Source: Stictocephala bisonia (taxonomy: Eukaryota; Arthropoda; Insecta; Hemiptera; Membracidae). From it: a DNA stretch of 64,000 nt. The stretch's first letter is position 1; every line of letters begins with the position of its first letter. Below the pieces are notes generated by a model. The model was not told the DNA's origin. It did not search any database and saw only the letters and a list, made by a program, of their open reading frames with translations. The stretch covers positions 1,518,001 through 1,582,000 of the forward strand of contig JAQJVL010000048.1 of the NCBI GenBank assembly GCA_035578905.1, given 5' to 3'. Below, in pieces: positions 47,031 through 60,500 of this stretch. The position numbers and the translations under genes were made by a program.

Positions 47031-48596
47031 ATATAGGGTAAGTATGGGTAGGTGGGTGGACTTACAGGACTAGAACAAAGACCCAGCATGGTACTAAGGA
47101 ACTACAACTTGAAAAATGAAACATTTGAACCTTGAGAAAACCAGGGGTAATAGACATTCAGTTCATAATCCAATGATGTTTCACATATTATTCTCAGATA
47201 TGCGACACTGACACAACTTAGTGCGTATTTTAAGGCAAATATGAACAAGATTGTAAGAAGAATGTAGAATACCTGTGTAGTCTTGTAACTTACTGAGGTC
47301 GACACACGCTCAGAAAGAGCCATTTATTAATAGTCCAATAGCCAGGGTGACCCATACACGCACTGTGGTATTGGTGGTTTTACGTAAAACATATTTACGT
47401 AAAAGTGAAACAATTAAATTGTGTATTCATACGAATGTGTATTATATACCATAAACGTGTTTTAATACAACCATACGACTAAGGATGATTTGGTCGGTAA
47501 ACCACAACTGCACGAGTATGGAATGTGGATTAGTCATAACCACTGAATATATGTTATGGTGGTTGCGAGGGTCATTACAAATTTATGTGTATTAGTGGGA
47601 GTGAGGGTCACCATCACTATATGCATGAGTGTTTGTGGATAGTTTTCAACAACGAAAAATCCAAAAGGGCTATATATAAATAGAGATTATTACATACTAT
47701 TTGTTTTATTGTAATAATACCATATCTATATTATAAATAATGCGCTGTGTACCAATCAATATAACATTAATGCTTTTGTGAAGACTGAATGATTATACTG
47801 AACTTATTGGAAATTTGTTCAGCAAAAAGAGTATTGGATAGTTGTTTTTAAAGGTAACTTGCATATGATTAAAAAAATCCTTTTGTTTTAGAATTTTTTA
47901 AATACAATTGTATTAGATTGTTTTATAATTTGTATGAAATAAAGTGAAGATTTCTGAAAACAAATTATAAACCCCCACTATATTGTGCTTGTTTTAATAT
48001 ATCATGATTGTAAACTATTGCACCTGTTTCATAATTAAGCTACATTAGTATAGGTTGGATACATTTACCTTATTATACATTAAAATTTGAAATAACTTGT
48101 ATATAAATATCCCTTTAGTACTACACTTCTTATCACTTAAAATCAATAAATTAATAAACATTATTGTATTCATATTATGTGCATTTAGGATAAACATAAT
48201 TAAATAAGGTAAAGGGAAAGTTCTTAAAATTAATTGTAATTATATTAATATCATTGATATTTAGATTATTCGAAGACCGGAAGCACGATTTGAGGTACAA
48301 TTATACCCCTAGTGAATTAAGAAGAATAAAGAATGGGGATTGAGTGGCACTCTATAGAATTAGCATGCCTGTGACAGTAAAATTTCAAAAGTAAATACGT
48401 ATCTTCAGAAAGATACGCTATATCACAGAGAAAAGGTACAGACGTTACGTTATTATTGCATTAGGTGGCAGTTATAAGTATATTACAACTGATGTATGTC
48501 TTTACACATCAGCAATAATGATTACTACGTTAATCCTTCACGATTTAGGGGTTATAAGGGAGGAACTGACAAGGTGCTGGCCTGACATAGCATGGG
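47031..48596. other. non-coding sequence
   Basis: Nothing recognised. A short dyad (gtatctt...aagatac) occurs near 48398-48417. The minus-strand open frame at 47102-47323 has no domain. Confidence 0.45.
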
Positions 48597-49378
48597 GACC
48601 TGGATAAATAACTAGGGCCTACTCGCCACAAAGTTAGTGGCTAAGGCTTCGGACTGCGGAGGGCAAGGTCCAAAGTTCGAATACCCACTGCGACAACGGT
48701 TGGTACATCACTCGTTGAATAAAGTTTACTCACTGGCCTGCAGGCCTATGGGAACTGGATGAATAACTAGGACCTACTCACCACAAAGTTAGTGGCTAAG
48801 GCATCGGACTGCGGAGGGGAAGGTCCAAAGTTCGAATACCCACTGCGACAACGGTTGGTACATCACTCGTTGAATAAAGTTTACTCACTGGCCTGCAGGC
48901 CTATGGGAACTGGATGAATAACTAGGACCTACTCACCACAAAGTTAGTGGCTAAGGCTTCGGACTGCGGAGGGGAAGGTCCAAAGTTCGAATATCCATTG
49001 AGCAAACGGTCGGTACTTCACTCGTTGAATAAATTTCACTCACTGGCCTGCAGGCTTGTGGGAATTGGATGAGTAACTAGGGCCTACTCACCACAAAGTT
49101 AGTGGCTAAGGCTTCGGACTGTGGAGGGAAATCTCCAAGGTTCGAATACCCACTGAGACAACGGTCGGTACTTCACTCGTTGAATAAAGTTCACTCACTG
49201 GCCTGCAGGCTGATGGGAATTGAATGAGTAACTAGGGCCTACTCACCACAAAGTTAGTGGCTAAGGCTTCGGATTGCGGAGGGCAAGGTCCAAGGTTCGA
49301 ATACCCATTGAGCAAACAGTCGGTAAATCAGTAGTTGAATAAAGTTGACTCACTGGCCTGCAGTCCTATGGGAACTGG
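48597..49378 (+). repeat. tandem array of five 155-bp tRNA-like (SINE-derived) units
   Basis: The landmark aagttagtggctaaggc recurs at 48631, 48786, 48941, 49096 and 49251, exactly 155 bp each time. Each unit holds an A-box-like gttagtggctaaggc, then ggactgcggag, and a B-box-like (aa)ggttcgaataccc or aagttcgaataccc. These are the internal Pol III promoter elements of a tRNA-derived SINE, without a recognisable acceptor stem. The rest of the unit is 'cactcgttgaataaa' and 'ctcactggcctgcaggc'. Units are highly similar; the last two differ most. I do not call intact tRNA genes. Confidence 0.85.
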
Positions 49379-51030
49379 TGAGTTAAGTTTTGCTAAAAAA
49401 TAAATAAAAAGATTTATTGCTATATTGGATGTGACATCTGTGCCCATCTTCTGTGTAACTAGATATAATCAGCTCGTGCGTTAGCCAGAATGCCCCAAGT
49501 GCAATGTATTTCATATGAAAGATTTACCTAATAAGATAAATATAATTTCCTAAACATTAAATCTAAAGAAGTGTTCTCTATATATTTTGCAGTAAATTGC
49601 CTTTGCAGTAGCTTATTTCAGTCTCCCGACTGACTCATTTAGTTTTTGATGGTACAGTGTCATTAATTACTAATATTTTATTTAATGGTAACTAGCACCT
49701 TATTGTATATGCTTGATTTTTGTCGTATTATTCAAGACAACACGGGAGTGGCAACTCATTGTGTATAAACGAGTGTTAGAGTGAAAATTAATCAATATAA
49801 ACATTTCCACAATTATTCTAATAATTTTTTATGTAACATTATATCAGTGGCACTAACTTTGTCTATAATACAGGATGGCGATGTAAAGATACTGTGACAT
49901 GATAGTCAAATATTGAGCTGCATTTTACCGTTCAAAGTCCTATCAATACCGATTGAAAGCCTGCCACAAGTTGCATTTTGGTAAACATGATACACACTTA
50001 GAAAAAGTAATCGGTAACATAGAACTTGGAGCAAAGGACTCTCCAGGGACCTTCAAAGACCCTTTATCCATGGTCGTACCAGTTACTCTTTCTGGAAACA
50101 TCGTTGTGGTGGCCATTATTTTTATAATGCCTTAGAGAACACTTTAAATAACTTTCTATGCATGAGATACAATTTACGTCCTTCCACAATTGCAGTCCGC
50201 TTTTCTCCTTACGTTGTGTCTCTTTTATATATCGTCTGAGAATATTTGCCAAATAAATAGAATGAAGCGTTTTGGAATTTACAATTGATGCAAAAACTAC
50301 AAGGTTGTGTAACTAATATTAGATATGTTACTGATGTTTTTTTTTTTTTTGTTTATTTTAAACTATATTCATGTTATCTAAGGAAATCAACTATATATTA
50401 ATATAAATAACATTATGGAAAATAATAATTGTTAATACTAAACAAACACATACTTCTTTGGATGAGTTTTAAAAGTAATTATTCATGTTTATCAGTAGTT
50501 GTTTTATCAGATTACTAATTCTTGAAAATTTTCCAATGATTTTAAATCAAAATGAGCAGAAATTCTGACCTTAGTAAATCTATAATAATTCATATTAGAT
50601 TGAACAATATAATCGTATAGGGTATGCCCCTTATACGTATCAGAGATGCGATGTGGCAGAACAGAAATTATTCTGAAATCGCCTTTTTTGCGCAAAATAC
50701 ATAGCTAAACTTTACTTGATTAATGTGTATTGAATAAAATAAAAATATTTATGCATTCCAAATAACTAACTATATTCACATTTCTAGATGCATCCTTTAT
50801 TTGAAATATTTACATTATTGAAATGTATATATTGAAGTTATACATTATATAAAATTATATATAAACATTATGTTATCTTAAAGAAAATTACTTTAAAATA
50901 CTTATGTATTTTTGAAGCAATAATAATTATAAAAGGACGTATAAGGTTAACATATTCTTAATAAAACCCTTCAACAATTTAGAATCCAACAGATATTTAA
51001 CTAATAAACAGTGTTTAAAGTAATTTTAAC
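49379..51030. other. AT-rich non-coding sequence
   Basis: No gene recognised. A less AT-rich stretch at 49930-50240 has open frames on both strands (49953-50135 plus, 50064-50252 minus) without identifiable domains; a decayed element is possible. Confidence 0.4.
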
Positions 51031-51101
51031 AGTATTCTATTGCCACCAGTATTATATTGCCACCAGTATTCTATTGCCACCAGTATTCTATTGCCACCAG
51101 T
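51031..51101. repeat. 17-bp minisatellite, about four copies
   Basis: agtattctattgccacc repeats at 51031, 51048, 51065 and 51082, with one single-base variant. Confidence 0.95.
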
Positions 51102-53468
51102 GTTTTGTTGCTTATTTTATCTATATTCATGATAAAATCATCTTTATCACAAGGTAAATGTTAGAATAATATTAGGGAAAACATATATAATATCTCGTTC
51201 TTGTTATTTGTTATTGTGTTACATTCCTTTTTCTTAACATTAAATGTAATTAGTGACGATCAAAACGGAAACGTTTTTATAGTGTAAAACCATCAGCTCA
51301 GTGATAATTGAGTTTTGAACTCTACAAATTATGGTAAAATCAGAAATGTACTCAAAAAACTAATATTTATAATAATAAATCAAATAATGATACCAAACCA
51401 GCAAATTTTATTGTTTGTAATAACACATTTGCTTCAGTAATACCAAATACACGTGTTTAATTAACTTATATAATAAAAATAGTTCAGAAATTTTAACTTT
51501 CATGTATTGTAATACGTTATCTGAATACATAAATGTTTTTCAATTATTAATTTTGGACAGTCCAATATTTTTTTAAAAAAGAACAAAAAAAAAAAAAAGA
51601 AAAAAAGAAATCAAATTAGTGTTTACTTCAATTACAAATACTATAATGTATATTTACTTCAAATAAATTAACTTTTTACACTGCCAACAAAGTTTTCCAT
51701 CAGTTTGACAGGAAAGTTTTTTGTAGATTAAGATGAATTTTTAACTTTTTTAAAAGTTGAAATGTTTATATTACATTAATTACTCTTTTATAAGTCTAAA
51801 TAAATGCCTAGTGTCAAATATAATGAATCTCTGTAATTACTGTCATTCAAATAAAGAAAAAAATTTAATCAAGTTACTGGAAAATGTTGTAGGTAGGACT
51901 TTGAAAATAAAACGTTCTTCATTTGTATACATTTCTACATTATACATTGTACATCAAAACTTACTAGCAAATATTACATAATTGCTTCTCTGAACAACGT
52001 ATTCAAAATGTAGTTTTCCAGGAATTAATTAAGACAATTACTCTCTTTAAACCCATACTTATTGCATGATTCCAATATAAAATAGTAAAAAAAGAAATAA
52101 GGATCAAACTATTTTCCTATTAAGGTAAATTTTAAATTACCTCGTTATATCCCAATCATTGCGCTAACCATAAATTATAATAGTTTTCAAGCATTATGAG
52201 TATAAGAAACGTTGTTAGGTAATGTAAATCTAAATTTATAATTTCTCTAAGTGAAAACTTACTAAAAAGTGATATTTTAACTACTTCCAACATAATTGTT
52301 AGATACTTGTTAGATTACATTTGTTTACTTGAGCTCTAGTAAAACAAACGTGTTACAGAAAATCAAACATGCGAATGTATTTGTGATCAATCGTAAATCA
52401 ATTTATATTAGACTCCCTTGAGTCTATACGAGAAAACCATATTTACTTTACGTATGCACGGCTGAACTTCACATAATATGTAAGCCAGAGTTCCAGAAGC
52501 TCAAAATTCCACCATTTCTCGTATTTTGTGGAGGAGAACAGAAATAAATGGCTCAAGAGAATTAATAGTATAACAAGAAAATTTTTCAACTAATTTGGTG
52601 CATTCCATTGAAATAAATGATCTGACGATGTGTTATTTAATGCAACATTCCTCATGTAACAAGCTTGAACTATTTCATTAGGAGTTTATCGGCTAAAACA
52701 TGATTATTGTTTGTATAATTAACGTCATTACTATTAAGTTGGCATATCAGTAAACAATTAATCTATATAGAGGTTCGCTGGATCAGCATTTCAATGCAAA
52801 CCTTTTTTAGGTAAATACATACAATTAAAGATATATTACAATGAACCTCAGCCAATTAATGAATCAAATTTTCAGTGTATAATAAAATTATCTAACATTT
52901 CAATTAAGTATTGTAGAATTTTGTAGTTTTGAGCGTTATATGTTTGAATTTTTCTTTTACTAATAAATCTTTTTTCCAACATTACATATTAATAACAACA
53001 TTCAAATATTATAATATTGTAACTGACTTAACTACCTTAAAATACCAAATAAATTTATGTACATACATATGCATCCAAAAAATATATGATGACAATGCAT
53101 TCGTTATGAATAAATAAATATTTCTTGTTGTGTACGCAATCCATGATAAAAATATGAGACTGACATTTTTACCAACATAAAATAAAACTTACAAAACATG
53201 ATTTATATTAAAATGTTACGTTAGTTTTAGACACGCTAGTCACGTACTGTTGGACAACTTTGGTCCATGCCATCAGTTGATTCTGCAGTGGAATCCTGCA
53301 GCTGACGACAGATTGTTGGAACAAACTTAGCTTGCGTATTTGATTTCCCTAAGTTTGACAAACTGTACGAACTTCATAATATTTAGTCTCATTAAGTCTT
53401 AAATAAACTTTGTATTGAACTTGAAATACCATCAAAATATCCGTTGTGGAATCCTGCGAAATAGACAA

Positions 53469-53472
<4 letters not shown>
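51102..53472. other. AT-rich non-coding sequence
   Basis: No gene or element recognised. An A-rich low-complexity tract lies at about 51580-51608. Confidence 0.5.

Positions 53473-53531
<59 letters not shown>
53473..53531. repeat. (TA)n microsatellite
   Basis: TA run of about 59 bp. It produces the (IY)n segment of the minus-strand open frame 53432-53770, which is spurious. Confidence 0.95.
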
Positions 53532-53532
<1 letters not shown>

Positions 53533-56500
53533 AATTATTTTTAAAGACAACCAATTGAAATATGACCTTACTACAAATATCAGGGTTCTTTGATAAAAAA
53601 AGTATAAAAAATGTATTAAATAATATCAATCTCAAATTATAAAAAGAAAAGAGAACTATTTTACTATGTACTGTATGATGGTGAGAAAAGGAAATAGCCA
53701 TGCGTAAGCCTTGTAAATTCAGATTAAGTTCGCCTGATGACAAGTTGACAAGTTTTTTTGTGATAGTCAAGAGAGAAACTAATATTCCAGGTTAAGTAAA
53801 CTCCTATACAAGCTTATTTCCAAATCCATTAGCCAGATAACTTTCAGGTCACTGTGTTTTTTTATTTTTTTATTTCTTTTTATTTATGTGTGAGGCTGTT
53901 AATACTGATCTTTCCTTTAATCTAATTGATAAATAATCTTATTGTTTTAGTAATAAATCAAGATAACTTCTAAAAACATTTATATATTTTTTTCAGAAGA
54001 GGATTTTTACTCTAGCTTTTATACCTATAGTAAGAACCTGTAATCATGATGCCTTGAAATATAAATTCTTACGGAATATATTGGATGTTCAAATTCTTGG
54101 TAGAGAATTTTCTTAATTATTACAAATGTGTCCATATTTACCTTTACAACCAGCTATTGATCTCTATAAGTTACACGAGTCTAAAGAGAAATCAACCAAT
54201 AGTACATGTCTTACTTCGGTTACACTATTGAAGCCCTCCCTTTATGTTACTAAAACCAATCAGTCGTATTATCGTAAGAGACGACCTCTCTTGTCTGTAG
54301 TGAACCTTGGTGGAGGATAAGAGTTGCTGGTCAACCTCTTAAACTTACTGGAGCTATCACGGACGGTGGGAGTTGAGTAGTGTATCCCCATGGGTCATCC
54401 TTACAGGAGGCCGTATATTATTTAAGTAACCACATGTTGTCTGCCAATATTCTATTTTAAGTGGAATAAATTTGTAAAGGATTTGATGATATATATAAGT
54501 CTAGTTATAGTTCATAATAGCTACAATAGTATTTACTTGTAAAATACGGAACTAACTGTAGAATAGCCTCAAAGTAACACTGTTATGTAAGAAATATAAA
54601 TGTTGGACACAAGAGGTCAGTGCAGCAGTAACCCATTTACTGGCCAACGTTACTAGCCATAAACTGACAATGTTAACAACTCTTATCAACTAACTAGGCT
54701 ACTCGTTACTTTGTACATTCAGGGTCAAACTGAAAGTGCTGAGTAAGGAAAATAACATACCGGTAAGTCTAATTCACACTGAAACTATCAGTTATTAAGA
54801 GTATGTGTCCTGTTCTCACTCAAAATTCAAAAATAGAAATTTTTTTACGGAAATACTTGCTTGTAATGAATATGGTTAAGAAAAGAATCAGTAACTACTT
54901 CAAAATAAAAAATCAAAAAAAAAAATAGTGGACTATATCTCTCTATATATGAACCATAAGAAAAACAATAATAAAAATAACTCCGACACATAACAAAAAA
55001 AAAAAAAAAAACTTCAACAAATCGTAATGTATGCCAGCTTTTACTGGAAAGAAAACTAATTGGATCAGGAAAACACAGTTAATAGTGTTTGTCCCCAAAA
55101 TATATACTTCAATACCTTATGAACAGTTAACTCACATGCTTTGACTCTGTGGGAAGGAAGTATACAATGCTGTTTGATAGGTTTTACTGTCGTATCTGTT
55201 TAAATCGGAATTCAGAACTTGGTCTGTTTACCATTTGAGAAATGGCAAGTTCACCTCTTGGATAGCAGATAAGGCCAGGGACTAGACGCTTCTCACCTCT
55301 TTCAATTTTCTTTTTTTCAAATGTCAGGGACTATTTTGAGTACGTTTCCCAAAATACTTTGTTATTTATTTTGAATGTTTCAAATAAGAACAGTATTTTA
55401 TAAAAATGTTTGTAAAAAATAGTTCTAGTAACGGTTCAAGTGATTGTGTACTGTCCGTGGTATAAATAAATAATAAACAACAAAATGAATATATACTATC
55501 ATGTCCTACATACTTTCCTACAAAATATACAGCGTTTACTCTCTATCTATCCCTAGGATGAATTATGATAAATATGTCTTTAACAATGTTGCTAATTGAA
55601 AAAATAATGTTAAATAGTTTATTTTAAGTTCTATCACAAATAGCCAGTACGTTAAATGAAGTTTTCAACACTGTGATTGCTACAATTTTGAATCATTTAT
55701 TTACAGCATATTTACCAAATAGTACTTGGAACTTTTTGTAAAGTAAAATTTATTTAGTAATGCATAACATAAACGTTGTAAAAATGAAACTTTCATATAG
55801 TAAATATGTGTTTTCTCTCAATAGCTGCAAAGAGTTGCTCCACGTAATACAAATTTATCGTATTAAATGTCAGAGTGTCATACGATACACAAATCTAAAT
55901 TGATTCTGAAAATGAATATAATGGCAATACATTTATTTCGTACTGCATGTAAATAATTGTTTAATAATTTGTTATTTAGCCATACATTATACAAAAGTTT
56001 CCTAAATTATATTCTAAAAAGAAGTAAGAAACAACTAAAGCAATTAAATGTAATTTTTATAAAATGTAATGAGTTTTTTTTAAAGTAGGTAATGCTTCTT
56101 TTAATGAAACTTCATGAAGAAATAAGAACCTAGGTTAAAGTAATATTAGCGAAACATTATATTGTTTGACACAACTGTAAATATAATATTTTTTACTTTA
56201 ATAACATTAAGTAAGACCTGCTTTTGAAGGCAGTTCTTTTCCGTCGTTCTTTAAGGAATTAGGCAATTATAAAAAAAAGTTCAGGTCTTTCATTCTTTTC
56301 ATGCAATGAAGAAAAGATAATTTTTAAATATTCACTGTACAGACTTTAAAAATGTAGCCTGTGATTTTTGTGGAATAAAAGGATATTAACTGGTTTATAT
56401 AATTTGTAAACTAGATGTCATTCATAAATCAGTCAATGTTAATCCAACTGTATACCTTAAATGTTTGGATAATTAAACTTGAAGAAGTGTCAAACTTGAC

Positions 56501-57000
56501 GATGAATGTGGGTTGCAAGGCAAACAATCCACAACCTATTCAACTAAGTAAAACTGTTGATTTGTGGGAGCCAGAAATACTATCAGCGTGTTATTTTATA
56601 ACACCATCTTTTTCGTATAAAAGTTAGGTTGTATGTTTAGAATACGCAGTAGCCTGGATTGCCCTAGATTGTTTACATACATAGTAATTACATATAGTTT
56701 TAACTGTAGTATAGAAATAATAGGTTAAAACTTACTTGCTATATAAGAAAAATTTAATGAAAATTATGGTGGTCGATATTTGTTAACCACGTTTACCTTG
56801 ATCTAAACATAGAGATTCACAATTCTTATTACTTCTATTTATTTTATAAGTATATTATAATACATTTTTATTGTGTGATATTATCTGGGTTTGTATCCAT
56901 ATCAACACGTAATTTGCTAAAAGGTTGGGTCTTTTGTAGAAGAGGGCCACCAGTCTTGAAATATTTTCTATGGATACAGGACCAACAAAAACACATTGTA
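53532..57000. other. AT-rich non-coding sequence
   Basis: No gene recognised. Open frames at 54126-54320 and 56415-56627 are in slightly GC-richer stretches but carry no motif I can name and lack convincing splice or start context. Confidence 0.45.
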
Positions 57001-57024
57001 CTAGGTTAGGTTAGGTTAGGTTAG
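57001..57024 (+). repeat. interstitial (TTAGG)n tract
   Basis: ctagg followed by three perfect ttagg units and a partial one. TTAGG is the ancestral insect telomere repeat. A tract this short inside non-coding DNA is more likely a fragment of a dispersed repeat or a repair scar than a telomere. A GC-rich stretch (gggcgacgcgcggctgggcg) follows at about 57093. Confidence 0.85.
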
Positions 57025-57400
57025 CGACATAATTAGAACAAGTAGATACACGAGACTGACTGACCACTGAATATATCAGATAACGGAGTGGCGGGCGACG
57101 CGCGGCTGGGCGCTCACCGGTTGATAAGATAAGATAACGCAACAATAGTGAATCTTGCCTACTACAGGCCTTCCGTGTTTCAATTAAGTGCCTCTAACGT
57201 TAACAATTAGAATAAGACCCTTCAAACAATATGCCATTGCTATAGAACATATTTCAAGACTGGTGGTCCTCTCCTGCAAAAGACCCAAAGGTTGTTATAA
57301 TTTACATATATTTACGCACATGGTCTACATAGATAGCACTAATAAACTTGTAATTTTTTTTCGAAATCAAGTGACATTTTTAGAGCAGTAAAATCATACA
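57025..57400. other. mixed-composition non-coding sequence
   Basis: Contains the GC-rich patch at 57085-57120 and a gataagataagataa run at about 57122-57136. The open frame at 57188-57391 has no recognised domain. Confidence 0.4.
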
Positions 57401-57483
57401 TCGATGCCTACATGTTAGAACTAGAATATACATTTTCCGGTGACAACCGCGTCAAGGTACTATCTACAATATTTACAAGATAA

Positions 57484-57539
57484 CCAGACGTTTCGCCCAT
57501 ACTGTGATGTGGCATCCTCAGTTGTTTCTCTGAGACTGG
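57484..57539 (-). other. hammerhead-like sequence motif, hypothetical
   Basis: On the minus strand CTGAGGA (57515-57521) is followed by a stem (gcc-a-cat ... atg-ggc) and GAAAC (57490-57494), flanked by ccag and ctgg. That order resembles the hammerhead core CUGANGA - stem II - GAAA seen at the ends of Penelope-like and other retroelements. However, stem III has a mismatch and the upstream strand would pair with core bases, so an active fold is doubtful. Confidence 0.3.
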
Positions 57540-57547
57540 CACCGGCC

Positions 57548-60500
57548 GCTTAAGCCTAAGTTCTGGAACCTGGACATTAGTTTGAATATTGAAAGCTGGT
57601 TTTGTGGCCATAGCCGTATGCTTATTTTGTTATCAAACAGAGGTCACTCAACAGTAAAATAATGACAAATGTTTATCGTAAAATAAATTGTACAGATCAA
57701 AGTTAGTAGAACACGAATAAAACACAGAAATCTATAATCGAATGGGAGAATTATTTGAATCACAGGGTTAATAAAATGCAAATCTTTGTGGGGGAACTTT
57801 AACAGAACACGCTCCTTCATCAGTGGAAACGAAAAAGAAAACCACCAAAGAAATGTTAAAGTTGGAATGAGGACACTGTTCCACTGTGTATATCGTTCTA
57901 TTTTAAAAGGCCAAATTTAAGGCATTCACCACCATTACTGTCCCGTCACTGGAGCATTATTATAACTGATGTATTTACCTATTACATGGATTACCGTTCC
58001 TACTGAGCTTCCTTACCCAGGCGGAAGAGTTCCTGTAAAGAAATAAAATTCTATGACATAAGAAAAGTAATTCGTTATGTCCTTCATAAGAACAGGCTAT
58101 TTTATAATACTTTTTTAGAATTGTATTTATAAGAAAGCGTACCAGAGAACGCCTAGTAACATGACTCTTAAACAAAAAACGCCGTTTTAATGATATTTAT
58201 GAATGATTTAAACATAAATAATTACTACATACACAAGCCTTTAAAACAATTGTTTAAAATAGTAACTTTAAAAATAAAACCTATCGATCACCATTACAAG
58301 TGTTTGTAATATTTTTCACTGAAAATTTTAAAATTTGTTAAAAGGGCAAAAGTCAAACATTTTAAAATATTTTTATGAAATATTTTTAAAAAGGTATGTT
58401 ACAAATCAATAAATAAAGTAAAAAGTGCAATAAATGTTTATCCCAGAATTTATGACCGTTATTGTAGATCTTAGGCTGTTTTTTACGTTTTCTGAAAGTC
58501 AAGTTTTTATTACTTATGACCAATTCACCGAATGAATTTATAATTAATATTCAAGTTATTTTGCCATATTTCAAGTATAAGATACAAATTTAGTTATATT
58601 TACGTAAAGGATCAGAAAGTATTATGTTTTCCAATTAGTTAGTTTTTCCCATATACACTATCAGGAGGAATTACTTTCTTTTTTTATCAAGTTCTGTAAC
58701 AAACTATTACTAGACATTCTCTAGTTTTATAGGTAAAAATAATTAAAGATGTAACAAAATGTTCTATTGTTTTATATTCTTGTTAACTTGTATATAACAA
58801 ACATTTAAAAAAAACTTACCAGTGAAAAATTCGAAATAGATTGGTTTTCATTCTTAAAAAATTATTTAGTTTGCTACTTTTTACAGACTGAATCAAATTA
58901 AAATATCTACTTATACTAATTTCTTGAAAATACTTACTCAAATAATTTACACTTACATCATGTATTATGTACACTGTCTTTACTTAATTCCAGTGTTATA
59001 TTATTACAGTTATTACTCTTTGTCGTAGAAAATGAGTAATTTTGATTTGTTTCACTTTCAATACAGGATTCAATTGTTGTTTATTTGTTATCCAACAATG
59101 TATGTAGGGAAAACACCAACTGATTGATAATGGAATATGAATAATAATCATCCTTAAGTGATTCTGGAAAACAGGAACGAATTGCATTAGTGAGTTTTTT
59201 GGCTTCAAATTTATAGCAATACATACAAATAAGTCATTTTTATGAACAACCCTATCGAACATTAAAGAGGTATCCTTAAACCAGAGGTTTAAATGTTAGC
59301 AAAATTTTTTTAAAAGTCCATTGGCTCTACTACGAGAGTAAATGTGGGAGTTTATAACCCATATCTGAAAGAAATAAGTCATAAATCTAAAAAGAATTTG
59401 TAAAAAAATCAAAACTAGTCTATATAGACTCTAATAATAAATAAATATTGACAAATCAATATATTATTTGAAGTTTAAAATATGTTAAATTAGCGTTCTT
59501 GAACTGACAAACGTATTCGTCTAGTGCCTGTTATTGTTTTCAGCAACAATCTTATCAAATCTGAACTCTAAACTAAATATAAATTGAAACTTTTATAATA
59601 AGTATATTTATGGCACAGAGGAGAACACGGTATGTACAATAATTGATAGAAATCAGTTTAGAAAAAACTATTTGCAAAATAATTACACTATTTTTGACAC
59701 TATTTTTTATTTCACACATGAATACAAATATGTGGTATAAGTACTATACTGTAATTCATTGACCTTGCTGTTTTTCTTTGATCATTGATTATTTAAGTGT
59801 CAGCACATGTGTACTAGACAAGATATAACTGTCTCGAACACCAGTGATGAAAAGAATCGACATGGATAAATTAACAATCATGTACGCAAACTCACCAGAA
59901 TGAGGATGTAGTCGGGCTTATTGTACATGTTGATCAGCTCAAGTCAAATAAATAGGGTTCTATAGTAATAATAAATAGCTTTATTTTCTCAAAAGGAAAC
60001 GTACAGACATGCACATTAGAGTCTCATATAAATATAAAATACAAAAGTAAATAGACGCTGATAAAAACAGTCCAAAAACAAATAAATGTATACACCAACC
60101 AGGTCTGACCTCACAAATAATATAAAACGCAGAGAACAAATAGAGAAAAGCAAAGCAGAAATCTCCAAGGCAAAGCCTGTTTGGAATTTTTTTACGTCAT
60201 ATCCTTCACTCTTCTAAATGCGCATTACGATACAATTCAACATAAAAATAATAGTGACACTCCCTAATTTTATTTTTAAATTAAACTGTGCAATACATCA
60301 AAATAAAGTATTTATTTCTTGTATAACAAATATGTATACAGTGAGCGTAACCACAGAAAACTACCTGAAAATATCAATTTCATACATACACTTTTCAGAC
60401 GTAGGTATAATTGCATACATTGCCTATGATCATATCCTTGCTATCCATATATGGATGTCTCATGTATACATTACTAAACCAGACCTCTACATACTCGTTC

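Noticed and set aside
46570..47041. Several overlapping open frames on both strands with Gly/Trp/His-rich repeats
   Set aside because: They are produced by the G-rich minisatellite; open frames on both strands follow from unit composition and there is no start or splice context.
48631..49330. Possible real tRNA genes in the 155-bp units
   Set aside because: A- and B-box-like parts are present, but no acceptor stem or clean anticodon arm can be formed, so they are tRNA-like SINE units.
54126..54320. 64-residue open frame starting MCPYLPLQPAIDLYK
   Set aside because: Composition is protein-like, but I recognise no family and see no flanking exon; left unannotated.
56415..56627. 70-residue open frame in slightly GC-richer sequence
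   Set aside because: No recognisable motif, no splice or promoter context, and length within chance for this composition.
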